Below, piece after piece: positions 10,128-17,325 of a stretch of 20,823 nucleotides of DNA. The position numbers were made by a program, and so were the translations under genes. The stretch is taken from the IMG/VR virus record IMGVR_UViG_3300050015_000489, positions 1 through 20,823 of that record, one strand, 5' to 3'. The stretch is from a virus. Position 1 is the first letter of the stretch, and each line of letters starts with the position of its first letter. The notes below the pieces were generated by a model. That model had not been told where the DNA came from. It saw nothing but the letters and a program-made list of their open reading frames with translations, and made no database searches.

Positions 10128-10346
10128 CTAATTCGTTAATGTTGAAAGTTGAGCATTCGTTAATGTTGAAAGTTGAGCATTCGTTAACGTTGATAATGTT
10201 AAACTTCCGCCAGAGGTAAATATACTTACCGTACCAATATTTTTAACATTTCCACTCATTTTAACTTGACCTTTTGCATATTTAACATCAAAACTCAACA
10301 TTATCAATATAATTAATGGAATACAAAATAATTTTATTCGTGTCAT
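10128..10346 (-). CDS. Small secreted repeat peptide (72 aa) with LSTLTNAQ repeats
   Basis: I do not recognise this protein. It has an N-terminal Lys/Arg-flanked hydrophobic segment (IKLFCIPLIILIMLSF) followed by DVKYAKGQV, which reads as a Sec signal with cleavage near AKG/Q. A short Gly/Ser/Thr-rich linker follows. The protein then ends in two and a half copies of the octapeptide LSTLTNAQ, encoded by a 24-bp DNA tandem repeat. It sits between two larger signal-peptide genes, 12 nt after one and 11 nt before the other, so it is read in the same operon. A GAGGG stands about 12 nt before the ATG. The mature part has no Cys. It may be a remnant or short version of a fibre protein whose distal part was lost, or a genuine small secreted peptide. 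The ORF is short but well placed, and the leader makes chance unlikely. Confidence 0.6.
   Translation of the reverse strand: MTRIKLFCIPLIILIMLSFDVKYAKGQVKMSGNVKNIGTVSIFTSGGSLTLSTLTNAQLSTLTNAQLSTLTN
10131..10196. repeat. 24-bp direct tandem repeat (two perfect copies plus a degenerate third)
   Basis: Bases 10131-10154 and 10155-10178 are identical (each begins attcgttaatgttgaaag), and a diverged third copy follows from 10179. The period is divisible by three, so gain or loss of a unit would keep the reading frame and change only the number of LSTLTNAQ units at the C-terminus of the small secreted peptide. The repeat ends directly at that gene's TAG stop (10130-10128). Confidence 0.9.
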
Positions 10347-10354
10347 TTCGTTGA

Positions 10355-12260
10355 ACCCTCACGGCACCATCATCATTACCGGCCAAATTCCAAGGTGCGC
10401 GGTAATCCCGCCGCCACCGCTGCAATTCGCCGGAAATGCCAAACTTGATCCGTCGCCCGTCACCGTGGCCGTAGCGGACCTAAACTGCCGGGTTGTGTCC
10501 GTGTTGTCTAAGACGAGAAACTCGCCGCCGCCCTGAAGCACTAAGGCGGACGAGTCAGTTGCAACGCCTATCAGGTAGGCTCCGGCGGCCAAGGTCACTG
10601 GCGACGTGAAGATCGCACTGATGGGGACGCCACTTACGTTCAGATCCGGGCTTCCGCCGCTGATTATCGGCGTGGTGGTTGCATAGGTCGTAGAGCATGT
10701 CGAGTCGGCGCTGAAGATGCCGAAAAGTAGCCCGCAAATTCCCCCGGTACAGGAGGTCCCGCTGGCTGTCTTGATCTGGAAGTTGATCTTCCGGAACGTT
10801 GCGCTGAACGGAAGGGTTACCTGCCACCACGCCCCATACCCGGTGCCTGGATTATAAGCCGAGGAAGCGACAAAGTTTCGTCCGAATGGGTACCACGCCC
10901 CAATTCCAGACGTGCCGATGATTGTTCCGCTACTCCCGCCACTCGGCGCATTCCCAATCGTCGGCACTTCCCAGTACGTCCCATCGTAGATGAGGGCTAC
11001 TGGCACATTCGCAACCAGATCCCCTGACGCCAGAACCGTCGACTGGCTCCACTTCCGAACGTGCTTCGCCGCCGTAGAGTTGACATTGATTGTCACGTCC
11101 CCTGAGTTAGTAGTGCCGGGGGTGTACAGAATTTCATCTCCCGATGCCGGGGTAAACGAGGGCGACGTGGTGCAGGACTGCGCCGTCCCTGACCCCGAAG
11201 AATCTACGCAGGCCCGGGCCGTTGCTAGAGGAAAGTGAGCGCCGACCGCCGGGGTTGATCTGTGCGCCACACCGGCCGTGTCGATGTAACTCACAAACTG
11301 GCTGTCGGAGGGATTAGCGATTCCAACGACTGTGGTGGACGCGACGCCCGAGGAGTTGAGGCAAATTTGCGTGTGCGAAGTCGAATCGAAATAACAAGAC
11401 TGGTATGTGCTAGCCGGGGTGCTTGGTGCGGTACCTTCAAGTCCCGTCACGATGTACTCACCGGAGTTAGTTACTGTTATTTCCTTCTGCCATCCCGCGC
11501 CGCCCGTGCCGGCCGCCAAGCAAACCCACTCATTCAGGTTGGTCGAGTCGTAGTAAGCCTGAAGGAGCGAGGTGGTGGGAGCTACACACGTCGCGGTGGG
11601 CGCGCCCGAGCCCGTGGTCTGCGTCAGGATGCCGCTGCCGCCGGCGTACTGCGGGATATTGAGCGTCCCGCCGCTGAGGGTCGCGGCGCCGCTGGTGCCC
11701 GTGGTCGTAAGCGTCAAGGCGCTCTGGAAATGGGATGGCGAATAAGTTTGCCAAGTCCCGGCCCAGTCGCCTGAATTGGTTGGCGGAAACGTCGATGGGT
11801 AGCCGGTCAAGCCTGAAATCGTCGAATAATTCGTGAGCGCCTGCTGGAAGTAGCTGGGCGCATGTGTCTGCCAGGTGCCCGCCCAGTCGCCGCTATTCGT
11901 TGGGGGGAAAGTGGACGGGTAGCCGGTCAGTCCAGAAATGGTGGAGTAATTAGCAAGTGCCGTCTGAAAATAGCCCGGTGCATGTGTCTGCCAAGTCCCG
12001 GCCCAGTCCCCGGAGTTAACAGGGGGAAACGTAGACGGCCACGCACCCGGCGCACCCGTAATCGGTGACTGATACAACCCCACCATCGCCGTCTGCGCCC
12101 TCGCGGCAGTGAAGTACAAACTACCCGATTCCGCAACCTGTGAGGTATTGATCGCCGGCAGGTCCCGAAACACCAGCGCTCTTAGCGCCGAAGTGTCCGA
12201 TGAACTGCCGCTTGGGTCTGTAGCCATCACCAAATTCGGCAGCCCACTCGGCGCCGAACC
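10355..12260. other. GC-rich compositional island 2
   Basis: A second GC-rich block covers codons ~100 to the stop of the 733-aa fibre gene. The left edge coincides with the stop codon at 10359. The right edge is an abrupt drop to AT-rich codons near 12250-12270, around the residues SIASSGGSAPSG. The AT-rich interval 9210-10350 separates it from island 1. Boundaries are by eye. Confidence 0.75.
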
Positions 12261-12560
12261 ACCAGAACTAGCAATACTGGACCATCCACCAACAGCAACG
12301 GCAACACATGCTGGTGTAGGTGTACCAATTGGAGCACTACATGAATAATAAACATGATTCAATGTATCCCAATACGTATCACCAGGAAGATTTCCAGATA
12401 ATGAACCGGGAGGACCACTACCAGAATATTTTTGTGGAACAGCCGCAAAATTATTATTAATTGCGGCTGGGAGTCCAGCACCTGTAATCGTATTTGGTAT
12501 TGGTACAACTTGCCCAAATAATCCTACCGTCCAAAACAAAAGAAAAATTAATTTTTTCAT
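10359..12560 (-). CDS. Chimeric signal-peptide-bearing tail-fibre-like protein with three 40-aa repeats (733 aa)
   Basis: The N-terminus MKKLIFLLFWTVGLFG/QV is a Sec-type signal. Residues ~30-95 form a fibre-like GDTYWDTLNHVYYSC module. Residues 174 to about 283 hold three copies of a 40-residue unit containing TFPPTNSGDWAGTWQT. A typical phage-fibre stretch follows (TLNIPQYAGGSG), then a module with SFTPASGDEILY and YDGTYWE that I associate with fibres of environmental phages, then a beta-rich C-terminal domain starting near GAWYPFGRNF. The mature protein has 12 Cys. The first ~100 codons are AT-rich; from about 12260 down to the stop codon the gene is strongly GC-rich. A Shine-Dalgarno (TAAGGT) lies about 10 nt upstream of the ATG, and a T4-type late promoter lies upstream of that. 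It is likely the first gene of an accessory fibre cassette with a receptor-binding or adhesive role. The fibre-like nature is well supported; the target is unknown. Confidence 0.7.
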   Translation of the reverse strand: MKKLIFLLFWTVGLFGQVVPIPNTITGAGLPAAINNNFAAVPQKYSGSGPPGSLSGNLPGDTYWDTLNHVYYSCSAPIGTPTPACVAVAVGGWSSIASSGGSAPSGLPNLVMATDPSGSSSDTSALRALVFRDLPAINTSQVAESGSLYFTAARAQTAMVGLYQSPITGAPGAWPSTFPPVNSGDWAGTWQTHAPGYFQTALANYSTISGLTGYPSTFPPTNSGDWAGTWQTHAPSYFQQALTNYSTISGLTGYPSTFPPTNSGDWAGTWQTYSPSHFQSALTLTTTGTSGAATLSGGTLNIPQYAGGSGILTQTTGSGAPTATCVAPTTSLLQAYYDSTNLNEWVCLAAGTGGAGWQKEITVTNSGEYIVTGLEGTAPSTPASTYQSCYFDSTSHTQICLNSSGVASTTVVGIANPSDSQFVSYIDTAGVAHRSTPAVGAHFPLATARACVDSSGSGTAQSCTTSPSFTPASGDEILYTPGTTNSGDVTINVNSTAAKHVRKWSQSTVLASGDLVANVPVALIYDGTYWEVPTIGNAPSGGSSGTIIGTSGIGAWYPFGRNFVASSAYNPGTGYGAWWQVTLPFSATFRKINFQIKTASGTSCTGGICGLLFGIFSADSTCSTTYATTTPIISGGSPDLNVSGVPISAIFTSPVTLAAGAYLIGVATDSSALVLQGGGEFLVLDNTDTTRQFRSATATVTGDGSSLAFPANCSGGGGITAHLGIWPVMMMVP
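11712..12041. repeat. 120-bp direct tandem repeat (about 2.75 copies) inside the fibre gene
   Basis: The string gcccagtc recurs in equivalent contexts, and the anchors at 11751, 11871 and 11991 are exactly 120 bp apart. Each unit encodes 40 residues of the pattern YPSTFPPTNSGDWAGTWQT, followed by a Phe-Gln-rich helix-like part and NYSTISGLTG. The copy nearest the N-terminus starts at the Trp codon 12041-12039; the C-terminal copy is diverged and incomplete. The repeats would lengthen the fibre shaft. They could also promote copy-number change by recombination. Confidence 0.9.
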
Positions 12561-12583
12561 GTTTTCTTTACCTTAACAATAAA

Positions 12584-12591
12584 TATTTATA
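12584..12591 (-). promoter_or_regulatory. T4-type late promoter box TATAAATA
   Basis: The minus strand reads TATAAATA exactly, the T4 late consensus recognised by sigma gp55. It lies in the longest intergenic gap of the window (12561-12604), between the gp8-like gene and the first fibre-cassette gene. Transcription would start a few bases downstream and leave a short leader that still contains the TAAGGT ribosome-binding site before the ATG at 12560. The box overlaps a 12-bp AT palindrome (12579-12590). AT-rich DNA gives chance matches, but the position and spacing are right. Confidence 0.6.
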
Positions 12592-12604
12592 ACATTTGAC
12601 ATCG

Positions 12605-13885
12605 TTAGAACTGCAACACAATTTTGATATCTTCAAACTGTGCTGGTGCTCTAAGTACAGGAGACATATTTTCGGTTGTTAGAATTAGTCCACTATTTGG
12701 CTGTATATCAGGATATGTGATTGTTGAAACTGTTCCAATTGCGGTTGCACCACTATTTTGTATAGTTTCGCTAACAATAAAGGTTCCAGTAACTTGCGTT
12801 AATCGCAATACTGGAGTAACAAAATCCACCACATATGCGGTAGCACCACTCGTATAACCTGTTACTAAATCCCCGGGATTATAAGTTCCTGTTATACTCG
12901 TAAGGGAAATATTAGTAGTTAATGTTCCGACATTAGCAGCAAAATTATATTGCGAACCATATGCTAATGGATTTAAAAGTAAACCGAATTGTCTATATGA
13001 ATTTGCAGTTGTAATTTTTCCTGATTCAGATTCATTATAATTTATATCTACCATAATATTTGTTGCTTTTAGTTGATTAGCAGGATCAAAACCAATACCA
13101 CCAGGAGGGCTAAGTATAGCATGGGCTGTAGCTCCACCAGAACCACTAAATGAAACCGTAGCTTGTGTATAATTTATTCCTGGAGTAATAATCGTAATAG
13201 AAGTGACCGAGGTTCCTGTAAGATTGGCTATAGCTGTACAACCTGTACCTGTACCATTTACTGTTACTATTGGGGTTGTTAAGTAACTTCCACCATTAGT
13301 AACTTGAATATTATAAATTGCTCCCGGGACCGCAGTTGCTTGGACAGACCATTGCAATGAGCCATCATTGTATAATAAAGTATAAATTGGAATCCAAAGG
13401 GAAGATAAAAATTGTAAAACATCTCCCGATGATACTTGAAACATAAATTTCCAAATATAACCATCAGCAAGAGTAACCGGGGTAGTTCCTGTAGATGTTG
13501 GTTCTACTGATGATGGTTGGCCGCCATTATTATTCAAACAAATATAAACATTATGACTCGGTGTAATAACATAAAATGGTGTAATTTGAACTAGATCAGT
13601 ATAAAAATTATAAACTGTCGAAGAAGTCCATGCATATGCAGGTATCACTAAAATTGCATCTGATGGAGCCACACGTTTAACCGCAATCATTTGTAGATAG
13701 TCATTATATTTTTCAGATACCGTATCTAATGGTGCCGGTGGATTGGAATCATTAGACCAAGGTTCTGTTTGCCCTATCCAAACATAAAGGTTATTTGTGG
13801 ATAGTTGGGTCTGTAATAATCCTTCTAAAAATTTTTGAGCAGAATATACACTAAAATTTGTAGATTTGACGGCATAACTTGACAT
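12605..13885 (-). CDS. 8: gp8-like baseplate wedge protein
   Basis: This is a baseplate wedge component homologous to T4 gp8. Matching features in order are: an N-terminal block with WSNDSNPPAP (residues 43-52) and a conserved MIAVKRVAPSD stretch; NVYICLNNNGGQPS (112-125); DGYIWKFMFQ (141-150); and a C-terminal tail with TTENMSPVLR and QFEDIKIVLQF, the usual gp8 ending in T4-like phages. At 426 aa it is longer than T4 gp8 (334 aa). The extra length appears as Gly/Thr-rich beta segments at about 190-265 and 320-390. A Shine-Dalgarno AAGGA stands about 6 nt before the ATG at 13885. It follows the tail protein gene after 8 nt and is the last gene of the wedge block before the fibre cassette. Composition is AT-rich with few Cys. 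In T4, gp8 binds gp10/gp7 and gp6 to build the wedge. Confidence 0.88.
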   Translation of the reverse strand: MSSYAVKSTNFSVYSAQKFLEGLLQTQLSTNNLYVWIGQTEPWSNDSNPPAPLDTVSEKYNDYLQMIAVKRVAPSDAILVIPAYAWTSSTVYNFYTDLVQITPFYVITPSHNVYICLNNNGGQPSSVEPTSTGTTPVTLADGYIWKFMFQVSSGDVLQFLSSLWIPIYTLLYNDGSLQWSVQATAVPGAIYNIQVTNGGSYLTTPIVTVNGTGTGCTAIANLTGTSVTSITIITPGINYTQATVSFSGSGGATAHAILSPPGGIGFDPANQLKATNIMVDINYNESESGKITTANSYRQFGLLLNPLAYGSQYNFAANVGTLTTNISLTSITGTYNPGDLVTGYTSGATAYVVDFVTPVLRLTQVTGTFIVSETIQNSGATAIGTVSTITYPDIQPNSGLILTTENMSPVLRAPAQFEDIKIVLQF

Positions 13886-13893
13886 AGTTGTCC

Positions 13894-15492
13894 TTAATTT
13901 ATCGTAACAATTCCAGAAATCCCTGAAGGAGGAGTAAATGAAATACCATCAATTATAAGATCTCCAAATAATAACAAACCTGCGGGATGTAGTACTTGTT
14001 TTATTATATTTATGTATTCGCTTAATTGTTCATGTGTCCGCAAAACATATGAAAAATCCTGGTAAAAATATGAATCCTGTATATATTTTCTACAACTCAA
14101 AAAACCAGAATCATCAACATATCTGCCAGCATATTGACCAACAGCCCCAACAGTAATTGTTCCTGTCGCATTTCCATTTCCGGCTAATGTAAAATTAGCA
14201 GCAATGGGTGTTGTATAATTTATTCCAAAATCTTTCGCTTTGACAGTTTGTATATTTCCTAAATTGATACTATAATGAGTGGTAATATCTGGAGTAGTTA
14301 TCCAATCAGTATTCAATGTCGCTATTTGGGTGGCACCCACATAACTGATAATTCTATTTTCTTGATTAGCACCAGTACCATCAGTAAGGGTAATATACAT
14401 ATTATCATAATATCCATCTACACCAGAAGAATTTGAAGCTAATTGGATTGTTGATGATGATGTGCCTACCGGGACAACTCTACCTATTAGAGTGCCACTG
14501 ATTATATTTACCGAAAATATTGCTGTTTGATTACCACCGGTTACTGTAATGATATCTTCAGGTTTATATGCTGTTCCTTGATTTTCAATATCTATTCCAG
14601 TAGCTAATCCATACAGAGTTGGTAGTATTAAACTACTAAATTCAAATGTAACCAAATCTAAAGGTAAAACCATTTCATCCATCGTCATACCCAATTTTCT
14701 ATATAGTACCCAAGTATCATCATAAAAATAATAGATGGCTTGAGTCCCCGATAATAAAATATTATCGGCTTGGCTAGTTGTCTTCCATGCCGTGGTAACA
14801 CTTAAACCATTATTAGTATCGTTTCCATTTATAGGATCAACAAAATAATTTACATTTAAGATTTCCGGAATAACAATTTGTAGTGATTCACCAATTTGAA
14901 AATTTCCTTGGAGAGAAGAAATATACATTTCGCTAACTACATTACTTCCAATCTGCAATAGTATAACATTTTCAACATTAGCTGTAGCCCCTGACGTAAC
15001 ACCAATAATTTTCCGACTGATATATTGTAAGGTATCTATCGGAGTTGTAGTTCTAATAATAGTATCAACCGACCAATGACCGTCAGATGGACGAATAACA
15101 TCAATTTTTGGATAATAAAAACTAATCAGGTCATCATATAAAATTTGAAATAATAATTTGAATGATCCTTCAGAACCACGAGATAAATAAAAATCTTTAA
15201 TATGTTTTGCCAATTTCTTCGGATCTGCTAACATTGTTGTTGGCAAACCATATAGATATTCAAAGAAAAAATATTGGAGAAATTGTGGTAAAACTGTATC
15301 TATATTTCTTTGGTCTAATAAAGAAAAAATACCTTGAATTGGCCCCAAAGATAATTCTGATTGATTTTCTTCCATCCACGCAAAATACGCCTGCATAAAT
15401 TGTAAAAATAAAGGAAAATTTTCGCGGATATATTCAGTACTACCTTGTTGTAAACTGGTATATTCACTAATTTGTCCAAAAGGTTCAGGCAT
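13894..15492 (-). CDS. Baseplate/tail structural protein in the gp7 position (532 aa)
   Basis: The N-terminus (YIRENFPLFLQFMQAYFAWME, residues 21-41), a helical region ending in FYLSRGSEGSFKLLFQ (101-116) and YPKIDVIRPSDGHW (127-140) form a pattern I know from structural proteins beside gp6 and gp8 in T4-like cyanophages and other environmental myoviruses. The C-terminal block with IQDSYFYQDFSYVLR (471-485) and LHPAGLLLFGD (501-511) is also characteristic. The middle (about 200-450) is a beta-rich insert that contains YFVDPINGNDTNNG (216-229), a motif usually found at the start of parallel beta-helix domains. By gene order (gp25, gp6, this, gp8) it occupies the place of T4 gp7 but is about half its length, so its functional equivalence is inference. 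AGGA 7 nt before the ATG gives a good start. The gene begins 3 nt after the gp6-like stop. Confidence 0.75.
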   Translation of the reverse strand: MPEPFGQISEYTSLQQGSTEYIRENFPLFLQFMQAYFAWMEENQSELSLGPIQGIFSLLDQRNIDTVLPQFLQYFFFEYLYGLPTTMLADPKKLAKHIKDFYLSRGSEGSFKLLFQILYDDLISFYYPKIDVIRPSDGHWSVDTIIRTTTPIDTLQYISRKIIGVTSGATANVENVILLQIGSNVVSEMYISSLQGNFQIGESLQIVIPEILNVNYFVDPINGNDTNNGLSVTTAWKTTSQADNILLSGTQAIYYFYDDTWVLYRKLGMTMDEMVLPLDLVTFEFSSLILPTLYGLATGIDIENQGTAYKPEDIITVTGGNQTAIFSVNIISGTLIGRVVPVGTSSSTIQLASNSSGVDGYYDNMYITLTDGTGANQENRIISYVGATQIATLNTDWITTPDITTHYSINLGNIQTVKAKDFGINYTTPIAANFTLAGNGNATGTITVGAVGQYAGRYVDDSGFLSCRKYIQDSYFYQDFSYVLRTHEQLSEYINIIKQVLHPAGLLLFGDLIIDGISFTPPSGISGIVTIN

Positions 15493-15495
15493 ATT

Positions 15496-17325
15496 TTATC
15501 CTAATGTTGTTCCAATCGGCGGATTTGCAACCATCGTCACAGTAACATCTGATGTATTGATTACAATAATTTGATTTTGAATTGGTGTTATATCATTGAT
15601 TTGTGGTGTCACAATTATATTTAAATTACCACTTACATCAATAACACCAGATGGATCAAAATTAGTTAGTGTTACTGTACCTGTATTATAATTTATTGTT
15701 CCCGCATTCAAATTAGTATAAGTTATTACAGGACCTACATATTTATAGGTTTGTATGATGCCCAAAGAATTATCACTAAAATAATATTGTTGTCCACTTA
15801 CATAGGAAACATCAACATTTGAATCAATAAATGCCGTAGTCTTGAGAGATCCAGGAATAATAGGATTTGAAAAATTGAATGTATAACTATTGATAGCATT
15901 TATTGCTGGTGCGAATTGTTGATACATTTGTACCGTAGTCAGATCATTTGTAATCGAAGGTTCTGATTCATCAATCAATCTGGTCAATAAAGAAAATCTA
16001 AAAATATCATTGAATTGACCTATATTAATATTGGCAAAATTTTGAATTGTATTTGCTACCAATGTTTGAATTTGTCCCGAAGAATTATTTGTAAATTGAG
16101 CATTATATTTTACCGTTGAATTGATTATGAGGAATAAATATGATGGATCAATAACTTGAGGAACAATAGAAACAATATTTCTTGATTGTAAAATACTGGT
16201 CACAATACTCTGTTTGGTCAATTCTGTTAGAACATACCCCAAAACGGGTTTGATACTTATAAAGACTGTCCCATATTGAGGTGGAATATTTGTTTCTCCA
16301 CCCCATACGGCTACACTAGCCGCGTTCGGATATTGTTCTAATATAATATTTTGATAATCTGTAGAGGTTACGGCCCTATTTTGTGTTTGATAATTTTTTG
16401 GTGCGGTAAATCTGACACTATCTTTACTTTCTCTTTCAGAACCACCGGTAGCAGCATTTACGGTGGTTATTGTAATATTACTATAACCACCAATATTACC
16501 TGAAACTGTAAAAATATTAGCAAAATTAGGGGCGTCACCATTACATGCAAGATACGTAAGATAGACTATGTTACCATCAGATAAAGAGGCACCTAAAATA
16601 CCATCACCAAAATATACTTCATATTGTTCATTATCAATTTCCTGTAAGAAATATACATTAGAAGTAGCGCCTAAAGTTGTGATATCATCTTCCAAAGTGA
16701 ATGTGGTTAATAAAGTGTTTTCCAAACTTTGTTGAATATTAACCACCAAAGTTTCTGTATCGACACTAGAATTTGGAATAATATATTGTATTGGATTAGA
16801 ATTGTTAACTGTATACCGGAAAGTATATGGTATACCTTCGTTTATAGGTACATTATTTGCCACATATTGATTTTGAATAGCATCATAAGGAACTGTAATT
16901 GTATTTGTGGTTACGAAGGTATAATTAATACTATTGACAATTGTATTAAATGTGGTATTTGCAGGAATAACCAATGTTGCCGGAGGAGTAGGACTCATTG
17001 GAGGCACAACAGTAATATTTACTATTGCCTGTGATGATTTTCTAGATCTTGGGGTATAACCAAGTTGTTTGGCAATACTAACAATATTGGCTCTGCGGTC
17101 CGCGGAATCTAAAAACATTTCATTGGCCGCCATATTTAAGTAATATGCGAGATATACTGTATTATACGATAAAATATTGAGAATTACAGATAATCCAGAA
17201 CCTGCAAAGTCATAATCAGTAAATGCTGATTGAGATTGCAAGTAAGTTTGTAATGCTGATTTAATAGCATCAAAATCTAATGAACTAATATTTAATTTTG
17301 TAGACGAAGAAGTAACTTGAGGCAT
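15496..17325 (-). CDS. 6: gp6-like baseplate wedge protein (Baseplate_J family)
   Basis: This is the T4 gp6 homologue, whose dimers link the wedges into the inner baseplate ring. The N-terminal stretch with LDFDAIKSALQTYLQSQ (16-32) and ANEMFLDSADRRANIVSIAKQ (67-87) is the classic gp6 opening. The Baseplate_J core shows YEVYFGDGILGASLSDGN (235-252), then GGSERESKDSVRFTAP (294-309) and RAVTSTDYQNIILEQYP (317-333). Length is 609 aa against about 660 in T4. The ATG follows the TAG of the gp25-like gene with no spacer, and GGAG within the end of that gene can serve as ribosome-binding site, so the two are translationally coupled. Composition is AT-rich, matching the rest of the wedge block. Nothing key appears to be missing. 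Confidence 0.93.
   Translation of the reverse strand: MPQVTSSSTKLNISSLDFDAIKSALQTYLQSQSAFTDYDFAGSGLSVILNILSYNTVYLAYYLNMAANEMFLDSADRRANIVSIAKQLGYTPRSRKSSQAIVNITVVPPMSPTPPATLVIPANTTFNTIVNSINYTFVTTNTITVPYDAIQNQYVANNVPINEGIPYTFRYTVNNSNPIQYIIPNSSVDTETLVVNIQQSLENTLLTTFTLEDDITTLGATSNVYFLQEIDNEQYEVYFGDGILGASLSDGNIVYLTYLACNGDAPNFANIFTVSGNIGGYSNITITTVNAATGGSERESKDSVRFTAPKNYQTQNRAVTSTDYQNIILEQYPNAASVAVWGGETNIPPQYGTVFISIKPVLGYVLTELTKQSIVTSILQSRNIVSIVPQVIDPSYLFLIINSTVKYNAQFTNNSSGQIQTLVANTIQNFANINIGQFNDIFRFSLLTRLIDESEPSITNDLTTVQMYQQFAPAINAINSYTFNFSNPIIPGSLKTTAFIDSNVDVSYVSGQQYYFSDNSLGIIQTYKYVGPVITYTNLNAGTINYNTGTVTLTNFDPSGVIDVSGNLNIIVTPQINDITPIQNQIIVINTSDVTVTMVANPPIGTTLG

Noticed and set aside
11262-11774. 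170-codon open frame on the plus strand inside the fibre gene
   Set aside because: It is antisense to a well-supported gene, lies in GC-rich DNA where stops are rare, and has an Arg/Gly/Ala-rich translation without recognisable domains.
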